Assembly: GCA_030950395.1 (NCBI GenBank)
Contig: JAUZRP010000066.1
Span: forward strand, 1-55,201
From: Desulfonauticus sp.
GTDB taxonomy: Bacteria > Desulfobacterota > Desulfovibrionia > Desulfovibrionales > Desulfonatronovibrionaceae
DNA: 55,201 bases
Reading direction: 5' to 3'
The position numbers were made by a program, and so were the translations under genes. Below, one piece after another: positions 8,683 to 17,706 of this stretch; position 1 is the first letter of the stretch, and every line of letters begins with the position of its first letter. Under the pieces are notes generated by a model. It made no database searches and was not told where the DNA came from. It saw nothing but the letters and a program-made list of their open reading frames with translations.

Positions 8683-8794
8683 GTGAATTAAAATTATTAT
8701 AAAAAACAAACTAACTATAAAACATAATTCTTTATCTTTTGCAGGATAACGATTTAGTTAGATAGTTAGTTGTAAAAAAAATAAAGGGGGAGAA

Positions 8795-9631
8795 ATGAGA
8801 TTGGTGTCAAGATTTCAAGATGGGTTTGGACTTGGTTTAGTGGTGTTGTTACTAGTAAGTAGCAGTATATTGACGTTTGGATGTGATCGGAAAACAGATT
8901 CAAAACCAGACAAAATAGTATTATCAGAAAACAAGAGAGGGGCTTTTAAACAACAAGAGTGTCCGTGGATGCATGAGAAGGAGTTGGTAAAGGGCGAGGG
9001 CGTTGTTGTTGCTTATACAAACGCTGGACCTTATACTATAATGAAGATTAAATGTAACAATAGCACTGTTTGGTTAGCTACTTTGCAAGTAATTGTTAAA
9101 AAAGGTGATATTATTGCCTATCAAAATGGTCATATAATGTATGATTTTTATAGCAAATCTTTACACAAAACCTTTAAAAAAATTGTTTTGAGTAATTCTG
9201 TGACAATAAATGGTAAAAAGGTGTTGTCTTCCCACGATAATATGATGATGGGAATGAAAATGAAAAATCCTCATAGTGCTTCTTTATTAGGCAAAGAGTC
9301 CGTTTTAGTGAAACCTGGCATGATAAAAAAAGTAAAAGGAGGTTATACTATAGCCCAGATTTTTGACCAAAAAAAAGAATTGGCTAATAAAATTGTTAAA
9401 GTACGTGGAAAAGTGGTAAAGATTTTTTCTGGAATTATGGGGAAAAATTGGATTCATATTCAAGATGGTACAGGCTCTAAGAGCCAGAGAGAAATTATTG
9501 TTACTTCCTCAGATATGGTTCATGAGGGAGATATTATAGTTGCCCAGGGGAAATTGGTTTTAAATAAAAGTCTTGGTAAAAGCCATTTTTTCCCTTTACT
9601 TATAGAAAATGCAAAGATTGTGATAGAGTAG
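8795..9631 (+). CDS. OB-fold lipoprotein with Met/His-rich linker
   Basis: A 278-residue protein. The signal peptide ends LTFGC, a weak lipobox very like LGFGC of the 26-heme cytochrome. Residues 65-145 and 185-278 look like two beta-rich OB-fold-like halves; the second has the pattern 'KVRGKVVKIFSGIMGKNW...DGTG' seen in periplasmic OB-fold proteins. The linker near residue 150 is 'HDNMMMGMKMKNPH', a Met/His cluster suited to binding a soft metal. A GGGGGAG SD precedes the ATG. It is the last gene of the cytochrome block before the terminator at 9821. A role in metal or cytochrome handling is a guess from position. Confidence 0.6.
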   Translation: MRLVSRFQDGFGLGLVVLLLVSSSILTFGCDRKTDSKPDKIVLSENKRGAFKQQECPWMHEKELVKGEGVVVAYTNAGPYTIMKIKCNNSTVWLATLQVIVKKGDIIAYQNGHIMYDFYSKSLHKTFKKIVLSNSVTINGKKVLSSHDNMMMGMKMKNPHSASLLGKESVLVKPGMIKKVKGGYTIAQIFDQKKELANKIVKVRGKVVKIFSGIMGKNWIHIQDGTGSKSQREIIVTSSDMVHEGDIIVAQGKLVLNKSLGKSHFFPLLIENAKIVIE

Positions 9632-9657
9632 TAAATTGTAAAAATTGGTTTAAGGAT

Positions 9658-9783
9658 GCAATTGCCACAATTAAGAAAGGTTGGTTTTTTGATTAAATTA
9701 TCAAGTTGTAACTAGATAGAATTATTAAGAAAAAATTCTTATTAACGTAACTCTAGTTGTTCAAAAAGATTTTTTGCAGAAGA
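9658..9783 (+). repeat. MITE-like interspersed repeat, copy 2 (degenerate)
   Basis: It contains the block TTTTTTGATTAAATTATCAAG, the following TTGTAACTAG, an AAAAAATTCTTATTAA middle and the end TTTTTTGCAGAAGA, in the same order and spacing as copy 1. The left terminal repeat is worn away. It lies between the lipoprotein gene and the terminator, so it is not a promoter for either neighbour. Confidence 0.5.
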
Positions 9784-9820
9784 TTTTTAAAATGGAAATG
9801 TGGAAAAGAGGCAAGCAGTG

Positions 9821-9864
9821 TTAATCCCCCTTCAATCTTTTCGAAGGGGGATTAATTGTTTTTT
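9821..9864 (+). terminator. Rho-independent terminator closing the cytochrome block
   Basis: TTAATCCCCCTTC (9821-9833) pairs perfectly with GAAGGGGGATTAA (9843-9855), a 13-bp GC-rich stem with a 9-base loop, followed by TTGTTTTTT. The T-run is on the + strand side, so it stops transcription coming from the lipoprotein gene; it also separates it from the convergent ahcY. Confidence 0.85.
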
Positions 9865-11284
9865 AGTATCTATAATGATCTGGTTTGTAAGGCCCTTCTA
9901 TAGGCACACCTAGGTATTCGGCTTGTTTAGGAGTAAGTCTTTCCAGGCTTACGCCCAGTCTATCTAAGTGTAATCTGGCTACCTCTTCATCTAATTTTTT
10001 GGGGAGGACCATTACTTTGGGAGGGTAATTGTTTTTGGCCAGTTCCAATTGAGCCAGTACCTGATTGGTAAAGCTGGCACTCATTACGAAACTGGCATGT
10101 CCTGTAGCACAGCCAAGATTTACCAGCCTGCCTTCAGCCAGCACAATAATGGCCTTTCCAGATTCTAAGATCCACTTATCTACCTGAGGTTTAATGTTGA
10201 TTTTTTTACACTTTGGATTGTTTTCAAGATAACTCATTTCTATTTCTGCATCAAAGTGACCGATATTGCAGACAATAGCTTCATTTTTCATTCTTTCCAT
10301 GTGTTCGCCTCTAATCACATCACAACAACCAGTAGCAGTGACAAAAATATCTCCCATTTCTACTACCTCGTCTAGGGTTTTTACTTCATAACCTTCCATG
10401 GCTGCCTGAAGAGCACAGATAGGATCTATTTCTGTTACGATAACTCTTGCTCCCATGCCTCGAAAAGCCTGTGCACAACCTTTGCCTACGTCTCCATAAC
10501 CACAGACCACAGCTACTTTTCCGGCGATCATTACATCTGTCGCTCTTTTTATGCCGTCTATAAGGGATTCTCTACATCCATAGAGGTTGTCAAATTTAGA
10601 CTTAGTTACTGAGTCGTTGACATTGATAGCAGGAAAAAGCAGTTTGCCTTCTTGCTCCAGCTGGTATAAACGGTGCACACCTGTAGTGGTCTCTTCGGAT
10701 ACACCTCTGATGTTTTTGGCTAATTTACTCCAGTAGTTAGGATCTTTTTTTAACCCATGTTTGATTCTTTCTACCAGGACCTGCATTTCTTTATGCTCTT
10801 GCTTTTGCTCCAAGATGTTAGGATTGGTCTGTGCTTCCACTCCTAAGTGAATAAATAGAGTGGCATCTCCGCCGTCATCTACGATGAGATCAGGTCCAGA
10901 GCCGTCAGGCCAGGTTAAAGCCTGCTCCGTACACCACCAGTATTCCTCTATACTTTCACCTTTCCAGGCAAATACTTTGGCTAGGCCGAGCTTTACTACA
11001 GCAGCAGCAGCATGGTCTTGGGTGGAGAAGATATTGCAGGACGCCCAGCGAATGTCTGCTCCCAATTTGTGCAAGGTCTGGATTAACATGGCTGTTTGAA
11101 TGGTCATGTGCAAACTGCCAGTGATCTTTAAACCTTTGAGAGGTTTGGAGTCTCCGTATTTTTTTTGTAAGGCCATAAGACCTGGCATTTCATTTTCGGA
11201 GAGTTGCATTTCTTTTAAGCCAAGATCCGCTAGGTTTAGGTCTTTAATTTTGTACTCCAGCTCTGGTTGATACTCTAAAAACAT
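9863..11284 (-). CDS. ahcY: Adenosylhomocysteinase
   Basis: A 473-residue enzyme, full length for the bacterial long form. It splits S-adenosylhomocysteine to homocysteine and adenosine in the cytoplasm and so keeps methyltransferases active. Seen: the substrate region '[16 protein letters not shown]' near residue 56, '[13 protein letters not shown]', the NAD-binding glycine motif '[16 protein letters not shown]' near 262, and the C-terminal 'KPDHYRY' that closes the NAD site of the partner subunit. AGGAGG lies 6 bases before the ATG. It stands alone, convergent with the cytochrome block. Confidence 0.97.
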   Translation of the reverse strand: MFLEYQPELEYKIKDLNLADLGLKEMQLSENEMPGLMALQKKYGDSKPLKGLKITGSLHMTIQTAMLIQTLHKLGADIRWASCNIFSTQDHAAAAVVKLGLAKVFAWKGESIEEYWWCTEQALTWPDGSGPDLIVDDGGDATLFIHLGVEAQTNPNILEQKQEHKEMQVLVERIKHGLKKDPNYWSKLAKNIRGVSEETTTGVHRLYQLEQEGKLLFPAINVNDSVTKSKFDNLYGCRESLIDGIKRATDVMIAGKVAVVCGYGDVGKGCAQAFRGMGARVIVTEIDPICALQAAMEGYEVKTLDEVVEMGDIFVTATGCCDVIRGEHMERMKNEAIVCNIGHFDAEIEMSYLENNPKCKKINIKPQVDKWILESGKAIIVLAEGRLVNLGCATGHASFVMSASFTNQVLAQLELAKNNYPPKVMVLPKKLDEEVARLHLDRLGVSLERLTPKQAEYLGVPIEGPYKPDHYRY

Positions 11285-11394
11285 AGTTTTCCTCCTACGA
11301 ATTAAGTTTGTTATTTATATTTAAAAGGTGTTAATATACAGTTGTTTATAAATTGTGGACAGAGGACTACATATTTTCTAAGCCCAAGAGGTTC

Positions 11395-11411
11395 AACAGG
11401 AGTTTCCTGTT
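11395..11411 (-). promoter_or_regulatory. Perfect hairpin in the ahcY leader
   Basis: AACAGGA and TCCTGTT form a 7-bp stem with a GTT loop, 110 bp upstream of ahcY. Some bacteria control ahcY with a SAH riboswitch, so I looked for its conserved core and did not find it. The rest of the 359-bp gap 11285-11643 is AT-rich without a gene, apart from a weaker hairpin at 11524-11545. Confidence 0.3.
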
Positions 11412-11643
11412 TGCTCACCACTTTAAAAAAATTATCTTTTATTTCTATTTTAGGCAAGTTTAAAATTAGGAGTTAATTAATATTGATTTGATTGCAATTT
11501 TTGACATTTTTTTTTTTTAGTCCGTAAGTCAAAGACTTGATTTACAGCGGATAAGTAGTTAGAAAATAATGTAAAAGTTGGGTGTTTCCTTGTTTGCCTA
11601 ATCACAGCAAAGCTATTAAGTATTTAGGAAAAGGAGCATAAAA

Positions 11644-12180
11644 GTGAATGAAGAAAAAGAAAAAAAATTAAAAGAGCAGTTCCCAGCAGAAATCTTTGCT
11701 TTATTTGCTGGAATAGTGCCTAATACCAAATATTTTGATAGTAAATTTGATTATCTACAGGTGCAAATAGACGAGCTCAGAAGAAATCAGGAATTAATGA
11801 GAGAACAAATTCAGGATTTTAAAAGGGATGTGGACTATCGGTTCGAGCAGGTGGATAAGCGCTTTGAGCAAGTAAATAAGAGATTCGAGCAAGTAGATAA
11901 GCGTTTTGAGCAAGTAGATAAACGTTTCGAGCAAATAGATAAACGTTTTGAACAGGTGGATAAACGTTTTGAACAGATGGATAAGCGTATTGATAGTTTA
12001 AGAGAGGATATGAATTTCAGGTTTGGTCAGGTGATAGATTCAATTAATAGGTTATCGGATAGGCTTGATCGTAGGGATGCAGAGCACAGAAATTTTACCT
12101 TAAAAATGTTTTCTATTTCCATAATGGTTTCAATTTTGGGTGTATTGGGAGCGTTTTTTAAAATTATGGGTATATTTTAA
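11644..12180 (+). CDS. Coiled-coil protein with tandem heptads and a C-terminal membrane anchor
   Basis: A 178-residue protein. Residues 66-114 are seven exact-phase copies of the heptad RFEQVDK (with V/I/M and D/N variants), followed by more coiled coil, then a single C-terminal hydrophobic segment (about 156-177) that would anchor it in the membrane. The start is GTG with AAAGGAG upstream. Similar coiled-coil/anchor proteins are common and mostly of unknown function. The 21-bp DNA repeat (11839-11985) can change copy number by slippage, which would change rod length without breaking the frame. Confidence 0.7.
   Translation: MNEEKEKKLKEQFPAEIFALFAGIVPNTKYFDSKFDYLQVQIDELRRNQELMREQIQDFKRDVDYRFEQVDKRFEQVNKRFEQVDKRFEQVDKRFEQIDKRFEQVDKRFEQMDKRIDSLREDMNFRFGQVIDSINRLSDRLDRRDAEHRNFTLKMFSISIMVSILGVLGAFFKIMGIF
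11839..11985 (+). repeat. Seven tandem 21-bp units inside the coiled-coil gene
   Basis: Each unit encodes RFEQ(V/I/M)(D/N)K. Units differ at synonymous sites (CGG/CGC/AGA/CGT for Arg, GAG/GAA), so the array is not freshly expanded, but the period is perfect at 21 bp. Confidence 0.85.
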
Positions 12181-12305
12181 TACATTAATACCCAAATACA
12201 GTTTATCTTCGTGTTAGAAGTGAAGAGAAGAGTCGTTTGTCATTAAATTTTGGACGCTGGTTTAATCCTCAGTCAATTACATAAAAATGAGCAGGAGTTA
12301 CACTT

Positions 12306-13232
12306 ATGGAGATAATTTGTCCTAAATGTAAATTTAGTCGAGATGTTCCAGAAGAAAAAATACCTCCTAAAGCCAGACAGGCTACCTGTCCCAAGTGTGG
12401 GCATAAATTTATTTTTAGAGAACTACCAGAACAAAGGCAAGGATTTCCCCTTGAACAAGGCACAACAGAGAAGGATATGCCCCAAGCTCCTAAAGTAAAT
12501 GAAGAACAAAAAGATGCTGAAGATAATCTCTGTTCAAAAAATGAAGAGCAGGATAGTTTGGAAGCTGTATTTGAAGAAAATTACACGGATAGCAAGCAGA
12601 ATGTGTATCAGAAGCAAAAGCAAACCGCAATTCCCTGGGAGCGGCTTGAAGAATATGGTTTTTTTCCTGGTTTCTTTTTGACCTTAAAGGCCATACTGTT
12701 TTCTCCTTCTCGTTTTTTTGAACGCATGCCTTTTCAAGGCTATGTAAAACCTTTGGTCTTTTATTTGCTGATAGCGGAAATTCAGGCCGTAGGAGCTTTT
12801 TTGACGGACTTATTGGCTAAACTGGCTGGCCAGCAGGGTCTGGGAGAGCCCAGCTTGGCTATGTTTGGTTTGCATTCTGGTATTAGCTCTCTGGCTATAT
12901 TGATATTATATCCTATTTTGCTAACAGGATTGTTATTTGCTGGTGCTTTTGTAAATCATTTGTTTTTATTGGTGTGTGGAGCAGGAAAAAGAGGTTTTGA
13001 AGGTACTTTTAGAGCAGTGGCTTATGGCAGTGCTCCTATGATTATTAGTATTCTGCCCGTACTTGGTCAGATGATTGGTCTGATATGGGCTTTTATAGTA
13101 AGCTTTATTGCATATAAGTATATTCATAGAACCAGCTATTGGAGGGTGTTTTTGGCTCTTGGGGTCTTGCCGTTGCTTTTGTCTTTTGTGCTTGTAGGAT
13201 TTGGTTTGGGAAAGTTTGGAGTTGGTAATTAG
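12306..13232 (+). CDS. Zinc-ribbon / Yip1-family membrane protein
   Basis: A 308-residue protein. Residues 5-36 form an MJ0042-type zinc ribbon with two CPKC pairs ('CPKCKFSRDVPEEKIPP' and 'CPKCGHKF'). An acidic linker follows (to about 110), then a membrane domain with about five hydrophobic helices typical of bacterial Yip1-domain proteins. CAGGAG lies 8 bases before the ATG. Function in bacteria is unknown. The next gene follows after about 100 bp on the same strand. Confidence 0.75.
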   Translation: MEIICPKCKFSRDVPEEKIPPKARQATCPKCGHKFIFRELPEQRQGFPLEQGTTEKDMPQAPKVNEEQKDAEDNLCSKNEEQDSLEAVFEENYTDSKQNVYQKQKQTAIPWERLEEYGFFPGFFLTLKAILFSPSRFFERMPFQGYVKPLVFYLLIAEIQAVGAFLTDLLAKLAGQQGLGEPSLAMFGLHSGISSLAILILYPILLTGLLFAGAFVNHLFLLVCGAGKRGFEGTFRAVAYGSAPMIISILPVLGQMIGLIWAFIVSFIAYKYIHRTSYWRVFLALGVLPLLLSFVLVGFGLGKFGVGN

Positions 13233-13334
13233 TAACTTGGTTATTGGTTGTAAATTGGGCTAATTTTATATAAGATTTTTTTTGGTGGCCAAGAATTTGG
13301 ACTATTGGGGATTTTTTTAAAATTAGGGTGGCAG

Positions 13335-13685
13335 ATGATGTTTAAAAAATTGTTTCAACAGCTAAATTTTGGCTTAAAAAAAATAGGTTATTATTACAAA
13401 TTAAGAAAACAGTTACAGTCCAGTTATTTTTTCCAACTTACAGAGGAGATCTTATTTCTTGCGTCTTTGGCTGAAAGGGTTTTGCCTTTAGACGAAAAAT
13501 TAAAATTACGTCTAAATAAAATTAAGTCTGAAATGGCAAAATTGCAAGAGTTAACCAAAGATGGAGAGTTTGATAAAGTGCCTTTGCACACAAGGTTGGA
13601 TTTAAAGAACAATTTAGAAGTTTCTAAAAAACAATTAGAAGAGACCCTTGGGTTTGCCCAACCCCAGACAAAAATTATTCAATAA
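13335..13685 (+). CDS. Small helical protein of unknown function
   Basis: About 116 residues, basic at the N-terminus and helical throughout, with no transmembrane segment and no recognised motif. The frame is open from a TTG at 13305, but the double ATG at 13335 has AGGGTGG just upstream and is the better start. It ends 15 bp before ahbC, so it is probably in the same operon. It does not resemble AhbA or AhbB. Confidence 0.6.
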   Translation: MMFKKLFQQLNFGLKKIGYYYKLRKQLQSSYFFQLTEEILFLASLAERVLPLDEKLKLRLNKIKSEMAKLQELTKDGEFDKVPLHTRLDLKNNLEVSKKQLEETLGFAQPQTKIIQ

Positions 13686-13700
13686 CAAAGAGAGGTAAAA

Positions 13701-14885
13701 ATGATAGGGATTTCCAAATTGTATTGTGACAATGTAGAGCCTTCTGATGCTATACGTTATGGCAGATGTTCTGACAGATTGCCTTCTCATCTTTTGCAGT
13801 TTTCTAAGGACAAAAAGCCTGTAATTGTTTGGAACATGACCAGAAGGTGCAATTTAAAATGCGTTCATTGTTATGCACAGGCTGTAGATGAAGCAGGTAA
13901 AGATGAAATAAGCACTAAACAGGCCAAAGAAATGATAGATGATCTGGCCAATTATGGTTGTCCTGTTATGTTGTTCTCTGGTGGTGAGCCTTTAGTGCGT
14001 GAAGATTTAACAGAACTAGCTAGTTATGCTGTGCAAAAAGGTATGCGCGCTGTGATTTCAACTAATGGCACTTTAATTACCAGAGACAAGGCTAAAGAAT
14101 TAAAAGAAGTAGGCTTGTCTTATGTAGGTATATCTTTAGATGGGGGCGAAGAAATTCACGATAAATTTCGTGGTGTTCCTGGGGCCTTTAAAAAAGCTTT
14201 GCAAGGCATTGAAAATTGTCAGGCCGAAGGCCTAAAAGTTGGGGTCCGTTTTACTATTAACAAAAGGAATGCCCAGGAAGTGCCTAAAATTTTTCAGATC
14301 TTAAAGGACTTAGAAATTCCCAGAGTGTGTTTTTATCATTTAGTTTATTCAGGGCGTGGATCTGAATTGATTAAAGAAGATTTAAGTCATGCTGAAACTA
14401 GAGAAGTAGTAGATTTAATTATTGATTTGACTCGAGAATTGTTTGACAAGGGGTATAAAAAAGAAGTGCTTACTGTAGATAATCATGCCGATGGACCATA
14501 TCTTTACTTGAGGTTGTTGAAAGAAAATCCTAAAAGAGCAGAAGATGTTTGGCAATTGTTGCAGTTTAACGAAGGCAACAATTCTGGGCGAGGTATTGGT
14601 TGTATTTCCTGGGATGGCAAGGTGCATCCTGATCAATTTTGGCGCAATCACGTTTTTGGCAATGTATTAGAGCGCCCTTTTTCTCAAATCTGGGATGATC
14701 CAGAAATAGAATTACTAGCCAAATTAAAGGACAAAAAGAAATACGTTAAAGGTAGATGCGCAAAGTGCAAGTTTTTAAACGTGTGTGCAGGTAATTTTAG
14801 AGCCAGAGCCGAGGCTTACTATGGAGACATCTGGGCCCCTGATCCTGCTTGCTACTTAACAGACCAGGAGATTGGGATTAGTTAA
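13701..14885 (+). CDS. ahbC: 12,18-didecarboxysiroheme deacetylase (radical SAM)
   Basis: A 394-residue radical SAM enzyme of the siroheme-dependent heme route used by sulfate reducers and archaea; it removes the two acetate side chains from didecarboxysiroheme to give iron-coproporphyrin III. Seen: the [4Fe-4S]-AdoMet motif CNLKCVHC near residue 52, 'FSGGEPL' near 93, and a C-terminal SPASM-like cysteine set (CISW, CAKCKFLNVC, CYLTD). The N-terminal 'MIGISKLYCDNVEPSDA' and 'SHLLQFSKDKKPV' match Desulfovibrio AhbC, not AhbD. AGAGAGG precedes the ATG. The other ahb genes are not in this window. Its product feeds the large heme demand of the cytochrome locus. Confidence 0.88.
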   Translation: MIGISKLYCDNVEPSDAIRYGRCSDRLPSHLLQFSKDKKPVIVWNMTRRCNLKCVHCYAQAVDEAGKDEISTKQAKEMIDDLANYGCPVMLFSGGEPLVREDLTELASYAVQKGMRAVISTNGTLITRDKAKELKEVGLSYVGISLDGGEEIHDKFRGVPGAFKKALQGIENCQAEGLKVGVRFTINKRNAQEVPKIFQILKDLEIPRVCFYHLVYSGRGSELIKEDLSHAETREVVDLIIDLTRELFDKGYKKEVLTVDNHADGPYLYLRLLKENPKRAEDVWQLLQFNEGNNSGRGIGCISWDGKVHPDQFWRNHVFGNVLERPFSQIWDDPEIELLAKLKDKKKYVKGRCAKCKFLNVCAGNFRARAEAYYGDIWAPDPACYLTDQEIGIS

Positions 14886-14909
14886 GCTAACCGTACAAAT
14901 TATTAATAA

Positions 14910-14963
14910 GGCAACCTAAAAGAGCGTTTTACACTCCTGACGTAAAAGTTTTTTTAGGTTGCC
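14910..14963 (+). terminator. Long hairpin between convergent ahbC and HAD gene
   Basis: GGCAACCTAAAA (14910-14921) pairs perfectly with TTTTAGGTTGCC (14952-14963); an inner stem (GTTTTAC / GTAAAAG) extends it. It stands 25 bp after ahbC and 60 bp after the end of the opposite gene, so it probably ends both transcripts. No long T-run follows on either side. Confidence 0.6.
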
Positions 14964-15023
14964 CTTATGTGTCCTTACGTTTTCAACAGTTTCTGAGGTT
15001 AGTAGGCTGGTCTAAATAGAGGG

Positions 15024-15494
15024 TTACACTCTTAGGGTGGCTACAAGGCGTAGCGGATAACGGATAATATCCAGGGCCGATAGTATGTCTGGAGTGATAA
15101 TGTCAGCAGCTAAAAGCGTCTGACTAAAAGCCCCTTCTGCCTGTATTACTGCTAAGCCAAGAGCGGATTGTTTGAGCATTAGACAGTCATTACAGCCATT
15201 TCCAATGGCCAGGGTATGATCTGATCCCAAGGATTTTACGTAATTCATCTTTTCTTTGTCTTGATGCGTAGACGATAGCACGTAAACAGTACAGGGAATG
15301 TGGGCTAGTTCTTGTTTAACGTTTCCAAAGGTATCTGCTGTTATCACGTGGATTTTAAGTGTACGGGCAAGACTGATTAGTCGTTCCTTGACCCCTGAGA
15401 TGAGTTTTCCATCTATGGCCAGAGTGCCGTTGTAGTCTAAGACTAAATGCGAAAGATTAAGGTTTTTTTGGCCTGGAATCTGGAGTTTTAGCAT
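15024..15494 (-). CDS. Small HAD-superfamily hydrolase
   Basis: A 156-residue single-domain protein of the HAD fold without a large cap. Motif I is DYNGTLA (near residue 20) and motif IV is 'AIGNGCNDCLML' (near 97), where the acidic metal ligand normally lies; this 'GNGxND' form is like the P-domain of P-type ATPases and small Mg-dependent phosphatases. It is likely a cytoplasmic phosphatase with unknown substrate. No strong SD is seen. Confidence 0.75.
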   Translation of the reverse strand: MLKLQIPGQKNLNLSHLVLDYNGTLAIDGKLISGVKERLISLARTLKIHVITADTFGNVKQELAHIPCTVYVLSSTHQDKEKMNYVKSLGSDHTLAIGNGCNDCLMLKQSALGLAVIQAEGAFSQTLLAADIITPDILSALDIIRYPLRLVATLRV

Positions 15495-15771
15495 AGTGGT
15501 ATTCTCTTGGTTATAGGTTAAAATACATTCTATTTTTTAGGGCCAGAAAAGTAAACAAAATTTTTTAAGGCTATTGCCACAAAGTTGTTAATAACCTAAA
15601 TACCACAAGGGGCATTGAGAACGTTCAAAAAAGTTTTTTGGTTTCCATTTTTAGTTATACGGCTTTATCCTTTTTAGTGTCATTTTTTGGCCCCTTATGA
15701 TGACATTTTTATAATTCAATGGTCGTAAGTAGGCAAATGGGTGTGTTCGCTCCAAGAGAATTCTGTAGGTT

Positions 15772-16782
15772 ATGGATGCTTTTTTAGCTACTTCTCTAAA
15801 GTTAGGTTCCAAAGAGATAAAAAATAGGCTTATTTTAAGTCCCATGGCAGGACTAACACATGTTGTATTGCGGGAGGTGATTTTAAGTTTTGCTGCTCCA
15901 GGACTTTTATATACAGAGATGTGTCTTGGGACCATGGTCCCTGTAGAAAACAGAACCAAGTCATCAGTATTTCGATGGACAGATGAAGAGGCAGATATTT
16001 TGGTGTGTCAGCTCGTGGGAAATGAGGTGGAAACAATGTGTCGGGCGGCTAGGAGGGTGGAAAAAGAAGGTCTTTTTGGAGTGGACATAAACATGGGCTG
16101 CTCTATTTCTAGGATATACAATAAAGGATATGGCGCTGGTTTGTTAAAAACGCCAGATTTAGCGATAGATATAGTAAAAAAAGTAAAAAAAGTTGTAAAC
16201 ATACCTGTAATAGTAAAGTTTAGAACTGGTTTGGAGGATAATGTTCAGTTTGCTAAAGATTTTGCCCTGAGGCTAGAGGATGCAGGGGCAGATGCCTTGA
16301 TTTATCATCCAAGGGTTGTTTCTGATATACGCAGAAGAAGACCTCGTTGGGAATACATTGGGGAAGTAAAAAAACAGGTAACCATACCTGTTTTTGGTAA
16401 TGGGAATGTGTTTACAGGAGAGGATGTAAAAAAAATTTTGGATGTTAGTGGCTGTGATGGAATTGCTTTGGGGAGAATTGCAGCCGTTAGGCCATGGATA
16501 TTTGCAGAGCTGTTAAAAGGATTTAAGCCTGACGGAGATACCTTTTATTTTGTAGCTAAAAAGATGTTGGATGGATGTTTTAAAAATTTTGAACCTACCA
16601 GAGCTATTAAATTATATAAAAAATGGGCTGTTTATTTTTTTGCTAATTTTTTTTATGCCAATTCTCTTTTGAAAAAAGTCTTTAAAGCAACCAGTTATGC
16701 TGAGCTAAATGTCGTGTTAGAAGATATTTTAATTCCCTTACCTCAGGTCTTATCTGCTCCTAATCTTAATTTTTTGAGATAA
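15772..16782 (+). CDS. tRNA-dihydrouridine synthase family protein
   Basis: A 336-residue flavoenzyme of the Dus family, reducing uridines in tRNA loops with NADPH and FMN. Seen: 'LSPMAGLTHVVLR' at residues 23-35, the active-site Cys in 'INMGCS' near 105 (the family normally has GCP), 'VKFRTG' near 149, 'YHPR' near 180, 'GNGNVFTGED' and 'GIALGRIAAVRPWIF' for phosphate binding. The SD is weak. Which uridine it modifies cannot be told. Confidence 0.88.
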   Translation: MDAFLATSLKLGSKEIKNRLILSPMAGLTHVVLREVILSFAAPGLLYTEMCLGTMVPVENRTKSSVFRWTDEEADILVCQLVGNEVETMCRAARRVEKEGLFGVDINMGCSISRIYNKGYGAGLLKTPDLAIDIVKKVKKVVNIPVIVKFRTGLEDNVQFAKDFALRLEDAGADALIYHPRVVSDIRRRRPRWEYIGEVKKQVTIPVFGNGNVFTGEDVKKILDVSGCDGIALGRIAAVRPWIFAELLKGFKPDGDTFYFVAKKMLDGCFKNFEPTRAIKLYKKWAVYFFANFFYANSLLKKVFKATSYAELNVVLEDILIPLPQVLSAPNLNFLR

Positions 16783-16803
16783 AAAGAGTTTTTGAGTTAA
16801 ACT

Positions 16804-17670
16804 ATGCAGCAACAGGCCTTATTTTTTATTATTCTCTCTGCTCTATTTCATTTGGGCTGGAATTTTTGCGTTAAAAAGAGTCCTCAAAAACAACTATTTA
16901 TCTGGTCTATTTTTGGGGCTACTTTATTGTTATTTTTGCCCTTAGTTGTTTACCATTGGTCTTTATGGAAACATATGCCCTTTTCTGCAGTGATTTTTTG
17001 CCTTGTGGCCAGTTTTATGTATTCTTTTTATCAACTTTGTCTGGGCAAGGCTTATCAAAACGGAGAATTGTCTTTGGTTTATCCTCTAACTGGGCTGAGT
17101 CCTTTGTTCGTGCCTATTTGGGCTAACTGGTTTCTTGGAGAAACTTTAACTTTTTCTGGATTTGTGGGTGTTTTCCTTATCACTTTTGGGGCCACTTTAT
17201 TGCAATGGCAGCCTTCAAATTTGCCCTTTTCTAAAGAAAGGAGTCATAAAACTTCAGTTTTATGGGCCTTGGCTGCAAGTGTGTTTGCTTCTGTGGGTTC
17301 TGTGTTTGATAAGGCAGGAGTAGATCAGCTGTCAGGGACTTTTATTTATTTTTACATTACGTTGATGGTCTTTTTTATGTTTTGTTTTTTGACTGTTTTT
17401 TTTAGAAAGGAAATTAGCCTGGATGAAGTCTGGATGGAGGTAAAAGAATTTTATCTTTTGATTTTTTGGGGCGGTCTGTTTTTGGCCGGGTCAGTGCTGT
17501 TTTTTCGGTATGGAATGAAGTTTTGCTCTATTAGTTATGCAGTGGCTTTGCGTAAAGCCAGTATGGTTTTGGGAGTCTGGATAGGGGCAGTGCTGTATAA
17601 AGAAAGTTATGTGGTCCTGAGAACCCTGGCCTCCATAATTATCGTGCTTGGGATATTTTTGTTAAAATAG
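16804..17670 (+). CDS. EamA/DMT-family transporter
   Basis: A 288-residue inner-membrane protein with about ten hydrophobic helices and the two-fold EamA repeat ('LVYPLTGLSPLFVPIWANWFLGE' in half one, 'SYAVALRKASMVLGVWIGAVLYKES' in half two, shown in part). Exporters or permeases of small metabolites. Starts 21 bp after the Dus gene; probably one transcript. The substrate is unknown. Confidence 0.85.
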   Translation: MQQQALFFIILSALFHLGWNFCVKKSPQKQLFIWSIFGATLLLFLPLVVYHWSLWKHMPFSAVIFCLVASFMYSFYQLCLGKAYQNGELSLVYPLTGLSPLFVPIWANWFLGETLTFSGFVGVFLITFGATLLQWQPSNLPFSKERSHKTSVLWALAASVFASVGSVFDKAGVDQLSGTFIYFYITLMVFFMFCFLTVFFRKEISLDEVWMEVKEFYLLIFWGGLFLAGSVLFFRYGMKFCSISYAVALRKASMVLGVWIGAVLYKESYVVLRTLASIIIVLGIFLLK

Positions 17671-17706
17671 GTTATTTTTCTGTTATTCAGTTTTTCCGTA
17701 AAGTTT

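Noticed and set aside
1-9864. A beta-barrel porin completing an outer-membrane cytochrome conduit
   Set aside because: None of the proteins in this region has an alternating beta-strand barrel pattern; the only barrel in the window is BamA.
11285-11643. SAH riboswitch upstream of ahcY
   Set aside because: Only a simple 7-bp hairpin is seen; the GC-rich conserved core of that riboswitch is not present.
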